DNA of 6,699 nucleotides from Sedimentisphaerales bacterium (GTDB taxonomy: Bacteria; Planctomycetota; Phycisphaerae; Sedimentisphaerales; SM23-30): the NCBI GenBank assembly GCA_030634605.1, contig DAOWAK010000068.1:1-6699 (forward strand), read 5' to 3'. Within the stretch, counting starts at the first letter, position 1. Each line of letters begins with the position of its first letter. The notes below the pieces were generated by a model. The model was not told the origin of the DNA. It was given only the letters and a program-made list of their open reading frames with translations, and did not search any database. Below are positions 1 through 4,407 of the stretch, one piece after another. Both the position numbers and the translations under genes were made by a program.

Positions 1-1
1 G

Positions 2-370
2 GCCCACGCGGATAACGAGGTTAATACGGGCAATATTCCGGAAGGTTATCAGGGTGTGGATATTGGGCCGGATACGCGGAAGCTGTTTGCCGAGAAACTG
101 GAAGACGCCAAGACGGTAGTCTGGAACGGTCCGATGGGGGTGTTTGAGATGGAGCCGTTCGACGCGGGGACCAGGGCAGTGGCAGAGGCGATTGCGACGG
201 CAACGGATAATGGTGCGGTGAGCATCATCGGCGGCGGAGACAGTGCGGCGGCGGTGGCGGATTTGAAGTTGGAAGATCGGATGAGCCACATTTCGACCGG
301 CGGCGGTGCGAGTCTGGAATTTCTGGAAGGCAAGGAATTCACCTGCCTTAATATTCTGGATGACAAGTAA
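2..370 (+). CDS. pgk: Phosphoglycerate kinase, C-terminal fragment (5' end outside the window)
   Basis: This frame is open from the window edge and ends at TAA 368-370, giving 122 residues, about the last third of a ~395-residue kinase. The enzyme transfers phosphate between 1,3-bisphosphoglycerate and ADP in the cytosol (glycolysis, gluconeogenesis or the Calvin cycle). The fragment carries hallmarks of the C-terminal nucleotide-binding domain: a GLDIGP-like turn (here GVDIGP, fragment residues 18-23), the VVWNGPMGVFE block (about 39-49), the GGGDSAAAV glycine-rich segment (about 77-85) and the C-terminal STGGGASLEFLEGKE block (about 98-112). These are diagnostic and intact, so the gene looks functional. 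It is followed by a 163-bp intergenic region with terminator-like hairpins, then rpe in the same direction. A GTG at 56 could be mistaken for a start, but homology continues upstream of it. Confidence 0.96.
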   Translation, partial: AHADNEVNTGNIPEGYQGVDIGPDTRKLFAEKLEDAKTVVWNGPMGVFEMEPFDAGTRAVAEAIATATDNGAVSIIGGGDSAAAVADLKLEDRMSHISTGGGASLEFLEGKEFTCLNILDDK

Positions 371-404
371 AAAACTGTATGTGTTCACGGTGATCAAGAT
401 GAAA

Positions 405-434
405 CCGCCGATAGACGCCGATGAACGCGGATTA
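405..434. repeat. Three degenerate tandem 10-bp units
   Basis: Positions 405-414, 415-424 and 425-434 align without gaps as CCGCCGATAG, ACGCCGATGA and ACGCGGATTA; all share CGC at unit positions 2-4 and GAT at positions 6-8. The array lies between pgk and its putative terminator. Short arrays of this style (ACGCxGATxA units) occur as interspersed intergenic repeats in several bacterial genomes, as far as I recall. Only one copy is visible here, so membership of a repeat family is inference. Confidence 0.5.
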
Positions 435-436
435 TT

Positions 437-484
437 TTGCCCTTTCAGGGCAAGTTTTCCCCCGCCTGGCAGCGGGGGCTTTTT
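437..484 (+). terminator. Two stacked hairpins, probable intrinsic terminator of pgk
   Basis: The first hairpin pairs TTGCCC (437-442) with GGGCAA (448-453) around a 5-nt loop and is followed by G then TTTT. The second pairs CCCCCGC (459-465) with GCGGGGG (472-478) around a 6-nt loop and is followed by CTTTTT (479-484). The second has a GC-rich 7-bp stem and a short U-tract, the classic form of a factor-independent terminator. It lies about 90 bp after the pgk stop and 50 bp before rpe, so it should separate the two genes, at least partly. Confidence 0.8.
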
Positions 485-523
485 GGCGGAAGTTGTTTAT
501 TTTTGTGAACGGTTACGAAAACG

Positions 524-528
524 GGAGG
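524..528 (+). promoter_or_regulatory. Ribosome binding site that sets the rpe TTG start
   Basis: GGAGG lies within GGGAGGAG (523-530), five bases before the TTG at 534. No ATG or GTG in this frame nearby has a comparable site, so this decides the start codon. Confidence 0.8.
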
Positions 529-533
529 AGAAC

Positions 534-1202
534 TTGCGAAAATTACCGCCAACCGGAACGATTGAGGTATCGCCGTCGATATTGAGTGCGGATTTTTCTC
601 GTTTGGGGGAGCACATTGGTCAGTTGGGGGATCGGGTGCGGATGCTGCATCTGGATGTGATGGACGGCCATTTCGTGCCGAATATTACATTTGGGCCGGT
701 GGTGGTGAGCAGGATTCGTGCGCAGAGCGACTTGTATTTCGATGCGCATTTGATGATTGCCGATCCGGCTAAATACGCGCCGGAGTTTGTCAAGGCGGGA
801 GCGGACGGGATTACGTTTCACATGGAGGCGGTGGGAGATGGCGGGGCGATGATCAGTCAATTGCGGGAGTTGGGTGTGGCGGTGGGGGTTTCCATCAAGC
901 CAAAGACGCCGGTGGCGGTGCTGGAGCCGATTATCGCCGAGGTGGATATGGTGCTGTTGATGTCGGTGGAGCCGGGCTTTGGTGCTCAGGCGTTTATGCC
1001 GGAAAGCATCGAGCGGTGCCGACAGATAAGGCAGATGCTTCGCGAGGATCAGCGGCTGGAAGTTGACGGCGGGATCAATTGCGAGACGGTGGGAGCTATT
1101 GTGGCGGCAGGGGCGGATACGCTAGTAGCGGGCAGTGCGGTTTTTGGTCAGGCTGACCCGGCAGCGGCGGTTAAAAACATTATGTTCTCAGCGGGACAGT
1201 GA
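534..1202 (+). CDS. rpe: Ribulose-phosphate 3-epimerase
   Basis: The enzyme interconverts D-ribulose 5-phosphate and D-xylulose 5-phosphate in the pentose phosphate and Calvin pathways, in the cytosol, as a metal-dependent TIM barrel. With TTG 534 as start it has 222 residues, the usual family length. Visible motifs in order: SPSILSADF (13-21, substrate-side Ser and catalytic Asp20), LHLDVMDGHFVPN (38-50, metal ligands His39 and Asp41), DAHLMI (70-75, metal ligand His72), the phosphate/flexible loop SVEPGFGAQAF (144-154), and EVDGGIN (176-182) with the second catalytic Asp178. The frame stays open upstream to about 306, overlapping pgk, but that extension shows no homology and runs through the terminator hairpins. 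The loop usually reads SVNPGFGGQ; Glu146 and Ala151 are substitutions. No clear promoter is visible between the terminator and the gene. Confidence 0.97.
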   Translation: MRKLPPTGTIEVSPSILSADFSRLGEHIGQLGDRVRMLHLDVMDGHFVPNITFGPVVVSRIRAQSDLYFDAHLMIADPAKYAPEFVKAGADGITFHMEAVGDGGAMISQLRELGVAVGVSIKPKTPVAVLEPIIAEVDMVLLMSVEPGFGAQAFMPESIERCRQIRQMLREDQRLEVDGGINCETVGAIVAAGADTLVAGSAVFGQADPAAAVKNIMFSAGQ

Positions 1203-1295
1203 TTATTATTTCGTTTTTTTGCCTCCAGATTGTAAGTCTTTTTTTTACAGGACATTGTATCGATTCCGAGAAGTTGCTTTTTTTGCAAAATTATG

Positions 1296-1324
1296 TTTTC
1301 ATATAAAGCGTATATGTATATAAT
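1296..1324 (+). promoter_or_regulatory. Predicted sigma70-type promoter for the lipoprotein genes
   Basis: A perfect -10 box TATAAT (1319-1324) lies 17 bp after TTTTCA (1296-1301), a 4/6 match to TTGACA. The surroundings (about 1203-1325) are strongly AT-rich with T-tracts. Transcription would start near 1331, leaving a leader of about 60 nt before the lipoprotein start at 1390. The rest of 1203-1389 holds no other gene that I can support; I see no strong terminator after rpe, only T-rich sequence. Confidence 0.65.
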
Positions 1325-1375
1325 GAGGTTACAAGTTCTTGTTTAAAGGTGAGTCAACGGGTAGTTATGGCGCAA

Positions 1376-1381
1376 AAGGAG
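1376..1381 (+). promoter_or_regulatory. Ribosome binding site that sets the LpoB-like start
   Basis: AAGGAG lies 8 bases before ATG 1390. It favours this start over the in-frame TTG at 1339, which would add 17 residues before the signal peptide and has no such site. Confidence 0.8.
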
Positions 1382-1389
1382 CTAATCAA

Positions 1390-1983
1390 ATGAGCAGGCG
1401 ACAATATTTGTTTATGATGATTTTGAGTGTTTATTGCATTGTGTTTGTTTTGGGATGCACCGGTACGGTTACGAGACGGCCGGTGGATGACGAGGTGGTA
1501 AAGACCACGGATTTCACTGAAGTGGATATTCGGTCGATGTGCCAGAAAATGTCGCGATCGCTTATTGAGGTGCCGCAGATATCGCAGTCGGACAATCCTC
1601 CGACCATAGTGCTGGCGGGCGTAAAAAACCGAACGCTGCAGGAGTTGGACACGCATAATCTGCTCAGTTCTATCCGGAAGTATTTGATTCAGTATGGCCA
1701 GGGAAAGTTTTTGTTTTTGAACCGTGAGATTGCTGCGCGGCTGGAGCGAGAAAAAACACAAAAAGAACGTGGAGAATTAACTACATCCGGCGAGGAGCTT
1801 ACTCAGTATGGAGCGGACTTTTTTCTTTCTGGTTATGCCCACGAGAAGGAAAGGCGTAATCGGGGCGTGCGAGAATCTTATTTTCGTTTTTCGTTCCAGT
1901 TGACTGATTCAAGAGGGGCGATTATCTGGGAAGATGATTACGAGTTCAAGAAGGCAGCCAAGATCGGCACGGCGTATCGTTAA
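1390..1983 (+). CDS. LpoB-like lipoprotein (penicillin-binding protein activator family)
   Basis: The 197-residue product starts with MSRRQ, then a hydrophobic segment (about 6-22) and lipobox V20-L21-G22-Cys23, so it should be lipidated and face the periplasm. The body matches the LpoB family layout: a short linker, a D-x-R-x-M-x-x-K-M helix (46-54), the strand plus loop VLAGVKNRTLQELDTHNL (74-91), a SIRKYLIQ helix (94-101), FLFLNREIAARLE (107-119), then QYGADFFLSGY (139-149), YFRFSFQLTD (164-173) and GAIIWEDDYEFKKAAK (176-191). In E. coli LpoB is an outer-membrane lipoprotein that activates PBP1b; that role is not demonstrated here. It is the first gene after a good promoter and is followed by four more lipoprotein genes. 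The spacer to the next gene is 97 bp. Family assignment is firm; partner and function are inferred. Confidence 0.88.
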   Translation: MSRRQYLFMMILSVYCIVFVLGCTGTVTRRPVDDEVVKTTDFTEVDIRSMCQKMSRSLIEVPQISQSDNPPTIVLAGVKNRTLQELDTHNLLSSIRKYLIQYGQGKFLFLNREIAARLEREKTQKERGELTTSGEELTQYGADFFLSGYAHEKERRNRGVRESYFRFSFQLTDSRGAIIWEDDYEFKKAAKIGTAYR

Positions 1984-2066
1984 AAGATGATTTTGGTGTG
2001 TGGCGGGTTATGAAAAGTCAGCTTTGCAGGTTCGCGTAGCAAAAAAGGAATTACTGTACAGTATCC

Positions 2067-2071
2067 GGGAG
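2067..2071 (+). promoter_or_regulatory. Ribosome binding site that sets the COG3014-like start
   Basis: GGGAG (within GGGAGAG, 2067-2073) lies 9 bases before ATG 2081. The frame is open back to a GTG near 2000, but only the ATG places a signal peptide at the N-terminus. Confidence 0.7.
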
Positions 2072-2080
2072 AGTCGATTT

Positions 2081-3238
2081 ATGAATAAGGCGGTATTGAT
2101 CGGAATTGGGGCAGCGGTTTTATTGATGAATATGTCGGGTTGTGCCCGGAAGACCCCTTACGAGTATTTTTACGAAGGAAGATTTTTGGAGGCCAAGCGG
2201 GCTTATGAGCCGATATTGGCCAAGAATTCAGATAATGTAAACACTACCCTGTATTCATTGTGTTACGGATTGAGTGCTTATGAGGGTGGTGATTATCATT
2301 GTGCTGATGAGTGTTTTGCCCGTTGCGTGCACAAGATGGAGTCCATAGAGGCCAAGGGTGAGGTAATGGCGGTAGTTGGTTCGGAATATTCGAAGGAGTA
2401 CAAGGGTGATCCTTATGAGAAGTCGATGGCCCACATATATTGCGGGCTGTCGCACATGCGTCAGAAGAATTATGAAGATGCATTGGTGGCATTTCGTCGT
2501 TCGCTGGTGGCGGATCAGGACACCCGAACGAAAGATGAGGACAAAACCAAGGACTTTGCATTGGGTCACTATTTTGCCGGAGTATGCTATACATTTTTGA
2601 ATGAGCCCTACAATGCCCAGGTGCAATTTGATCAGGCGGGTAAATATTCCGTGGCATCAGATATTTATTCTAAGGAGCATACGGAGCAATCCAACACATT
2701 TTTTCTGATCGGTTGCGGTAACGGGCCGTTCAAATACCCTCACGGGCCCGGTTATTCTTTGATTGATTTTCGCAAGGCAGCTGATCCGGTTTCGCGGATT
2801 GAGTTGTTATGTGATGGGCAGGAGTTAGGGCCGGCGATTTTTACGGATGATTTGCTGGTTGAAGCGGAATCGCATGGCTGGGGTGAAATGGATTCGGCGC
2901 GACTGGCCAAGGGGATCGCTAAGGAAATAGTATCGAGAATACCATTAGTGGGAATAGCGAGCGCTCTGATTCAGTCTCAGGCGGATGCCCGGGCGTGGAT
3001 TTTATTGCCGGGTAATACATATGTTTGGGCGGGAAAGATTGAACCTGGTTTACATACCATAGCTATGCGTTGTTCGGATGCGAAGGGGAATCCACTGCCG
3101 CAATATGATCAGGTGTGGTTCAATATGCCGATATCAACCGAATCGCCTAATGTTTATAATTTTCGCATGATCCCTTACCGTCAGGATATCAAAGAGAAGG
3201 TTCTGGTTCCCTGTAGTGTTTTGCGAGAGCAGGACTAG
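2081..3238 (+). CDS. COG3014-like lipoprotein with TPR-like helical repeats
   Basis: The 385-residue product has a signal peptide (MNK plus hydrophobic stretch) and lipobox M18-S19-G20-Cys21; Met at -3 is less usual. The N-terminal half is helical and TPR-like, with repeat-type segments at about 27-50, 58-82, 112-145 and 160-190; the third (PYEKSMAHIYCGLSHMRQKN, 111-130, then YEDALVAFRRS) is the most recognisable family block. The C-terminal half contains GCGNGPFK (211-218), an AKGIAKEIVSRIPLVG segment (276-291) and DARAWILLPGNTYVW (302-316) followed by PGLHTIAM, which match my memory of the COG3014 family of uncharacterised lipoproteins, often encoded near lpoB. Beyond the lipobox it has ten cysteines, including C74-x3-C78-x3-C82 on a predicted helix. 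Molecular function is unknown; TPR-like repeats suggest protein binding in the periplasm. The next gene starts 26 bp downstream, so co-transcription is likely. Confidence 0.8.
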   Translation: MNKAVLIGIGAAVLLMNMSGCARKTPYEYFYEGRFLEAKRAYEPILAKNSDNVNTTLYSLCYGLSAYEGGDYHCADECFARCVHKMESIEAKGEVMAVVGSEYSKEYKGDPYEKSMAHIYCGLSHMRQKNYEDALVAFRRSLVADQDTRTKDEDKTKDFALGHYFAGVCYTFLNEPYNAQVQFDQAGKYSVASDIYSKEHTEQSNTFFLIGCGNGPFKYPHGPGYSLIDFRKAADPVSRIELLCDGQELGPAIFTDDLLVEAESHGWGEMDSARLAKGIAKEIVSRIPLVGIASALIQSQADARAWILLPGNTYVWAGKIEPGLHTIAMRCSDAKGNPLPQYDQVWFNMPISTESPNVYNFRMIPYRQDIKEKVLVPCSVLREQD

Positions 3239-3264
3239 TATATTTGAGACAAATGGAGTGATTT

Positions 3265-3771
3265 ATGAGCCGCAAGTTATTTTATTTATTTGGTTATGTG
3301 TTGGTTTTGAGTATGGTTTTGGTTGGTTGCCAGAGGCCTCATGTGCCTAAGCCCGGTGTTGCTCCGAAGATCAAACATTGCTTTGATACGGTCGGTCATA
3401 TTCCGGGTGCGAAGCCCTGGCTGCTGGGAGGGGATTGTTGTTGCACGCCTTCTGAGCAGGTGGTTAGTGACTGGCAGAAAAATGGTTATTTTGTGGGTAA
3501 AAGCGTTTCGGAAATAATTGATCAGTATAAAGCAGCCGGGATTTGCCTGGCGACGGATCACGTTGATTGTAATAACGCCTGCGAGCACGGTCCCCATGTT
3601 GTCAAGGGCGGCAAATGCATGGTTCCGCCTACGCCGGGTACGGAGAATTACGAAGAGGTGCTTTATGGTTGCCAATATATGGAACGGAATGAAGCGCCGC
3701 AAAAATGTCGAAATAACAATAAGCCTGACCAGAATACCGCCTATACATTAGTCGAGGTTGAGCAGGAATAG
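3265..3771 (+). CDS. Cysteine-rich lipoprotein of unknown function
   Basis: I do not recognise this 168-residue protein. It starts at ATG 3265, six bases after GGAG (3255-3258). It has a long hydrophobic signal segment (about 5-21) and a classic lipobox L19-V20-G21-Cys22. The mature part holds ten more cysteines (39, 58, 59, 60, 94, 102, 106, 118, 136, 148), including a CCC triplet and C102-x3-C106-x-H108, plus histidines at 26, 38, 45, 99, 108 and 111. Other visible blocks are SDWQKNGYFVGKSVSEIIDQ (68-87), a likely helix, and GPHVVKGGKCMVPPTPGT (109-126), Gly/Pro-rich. There is no CxxCH heme motif and no standard 4Fe-4S spacing. The even cysteine number would allow five disulfides; metal binding is the alternative. 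It follows the COG3014-like gene by 26 bp and is followed by a terminator-like hairpin, so it is probably the last gene of that unit. Confidence 0.85.
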   Translation: MSRKLFYLFGYVLVLSMVLVGCQRPHVPKPGVAPKIKHCFDTVGHIPGAKPWLLGGDCCCTPSEQVVSDWQKNGYFVGKSVSEIIDQYKAAGICLATDHVDCNNACEHGPHVVKGGKCMVPPTPGTENYEEVLYGCQYMERNEAPQKCRNNNKPDQNTAYTLVEVEQE

Positions 3772-3792
3772 ATTAGTCCCAATTCAGTGGAG

Positions 3793-3814
3793 GTGCGGTC
3801 TCGCACTTTTTCTT
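3793..3814 (+). terminator. Probable intrinsic terminator after the Cys-rich lipoprotein gene
   Basis: GTGCG (3793-3797) pairs with CGCAC (3802-3806) around a GTCT tetraloop, followed directly by TTTTTCTT (3807-3814). The stem is short (5 bp, extendable by a G-U and an A-U pair), but the U-tract is good and it lies 21 bp after the stop codon. It would end the unit begun at the 1319-1324 promoter, at least partly. Confidence 0.6.
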
Positions 3815-3840
3815 AAGCCGGTTTATTGAGTTACGGATCG

Positions 3841-3936
3841 GCAGGGCCTTTTTTGGTCAAATGAACGATAATTTTAAGCAGGAACGATGAGTTTTGAGAA
3901 AGTGCATTTTATTAAAAACCGTTTTAAAGGCCCTGC
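3841..3936. repeat. Long-range perfect 11-bp inverted repeat in an intergenic region
   Basis: GCAGGGCCTTT (3841-3851) is the exact reverse complement of AAAGGCCCTGC (3926-3936), with 74 nt between. After an internal loop, GGT (3855-3857) can pair with ACC (3918-3920). It sits in the 217-bp gap 3772-3988, which holds no supportable gene. It may be a structured leader of the downstream lipoprotein pair, a small RNA, or arms of a small element; I cannot tell which. I see no convincing promoter in the gap. Confidence 0.55.
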
Positions 3937-3988
3937 TGGTGGGCAACTGATGTAACATAAAACTGCGAAAGTTAACTGGAGAAGAATT

Positions 3989-4405
3989 ATGCGTAAAGGA
4001 AAATTTGTTTTAATCGGTTTGTTATTGTCAATTGCGGCGGTCGGATGCGGCCCTCAGCAAGCCAGGTATATGACGGAAAATTCACTTGAGACCGACGAGA
4101 AGGTGGTTTTTCTGGACAATCGGCTGGGGAATGACTTGCGGATAGAAAACATTCGCGGCGTCAAGCTGGAGACGGGACGATTGGTAGTCAAAATGACGGT
4201 GATGAATCTGAAAGACAAGCCAATCGAGTGCCGGGTGAAATATAAATTCAAAGGAGCGGATGGTTTTGTCAAGGATGAAACCAACTGGATGCCGACCGTA
4301 TTTGATCGTCGAGAAGTAACGCACCTGGAGCAGAAATCGCTTAGTAACAAAGCGGAAGATTTTACGGTAATAATACGCTACGAAAAAGAACTGAAAGGTT
4401 TTTAA
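3989..4405 (+). CDS. YcfL-like lipoprotein (DUF1425 family)
   Basis: The 138-residue product starts at ATG 3989, seven bases after GGAG (3978-3981). It has a signal peptide MRKGKF plus hydrophobic stretch and a lipobox A17-V18-G19-Cys20. The mature part is a small beta-rich domain: LVVKMTVMNLKDKPIECRVKYKF (65-87) is the typical family strand pair with a conserved Asn, followed by GADGFVKDETNWMPTVFDRR (89-108) and the last strand DFTVIIRYEKEL (124-135). This layout and the ~125-140-residue length match YcfL/DUF1425, periplasm-facing lipoproteins of unknown function. In E. coli ycfL is next to lpoB, which supports the call because an LpoB-like gene is close by here. It is followed 2 bp later by the CsgG-like gene, so translation of the two is probably coupled. 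Confidence 0.82.
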   Translation: MRKGKFVLIGLLLSIAAVGCGPQQARYMTENSLETDEKVVFLDNRLGNDLRIENIRGVKLETGRLVVKMTVMNLKDKPIECRVKYKFKGADGFVKDETNWMPTVFDRREVTHLEQKSLSNKAEDFTVIIRYEKELKGF

Positions 4406-4407
4406 GG

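Noticed and set aside
306..533. Upstream extension of the rpe reading frame, overlapping pgk
   Set aside because: It adds 76 residues with no epimerase homology, overlaps pgk and runs through the terminator hairpins; TTG 534 has a strong ribosome site and gives the normal family length.
1135..1323. 62-codon open frame overlapping the rpe end and the promoter region
   Set aside because: It is in another frame over rpe, then runs through AT-rich promoter sequence; there is no ribosome site and the product is low-complexity.
1339..1389. Earlier TTG start for the LpoB-like gene
   Set aside because: It would put 17 extra polar residues before the signal peptide, and AAGGAG sits 8 bases before ATG 1390 instead.
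1331..1389. Riboswitch (for example cyclic-di-GMP type I) in the LpoB-like leader
   Set aside because: A GGCGCAAAAGGAG stretch looks faintly similar, but the paired core and the GGGTTACCG-type segment are missing and the leader is only about 60 nt.
2000..2080. Earlier GTG start for the COG3014-like gene
   Set aside because: It would bury the signal peptide 27 residues inside the protein; ATG 2081 has its own ribosome site and gives a normal lipoprotein N-terminus.
3861..3890. Nine-residue open frame inside the 3772-3988 gap
   Set aside because: It has no ribosome site, is very short, and lies inside the inverted repeat loop.
3894..3922. Promoter for the YcfL-like/CsgG-like pair with -35 TTGAGA
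   Set aside because: The -35-like hexamer is good, but no -10-like hexamer lies 16-18 bp after it; the nearest (TATTAA, 3910-3915) is only 10 bp away.
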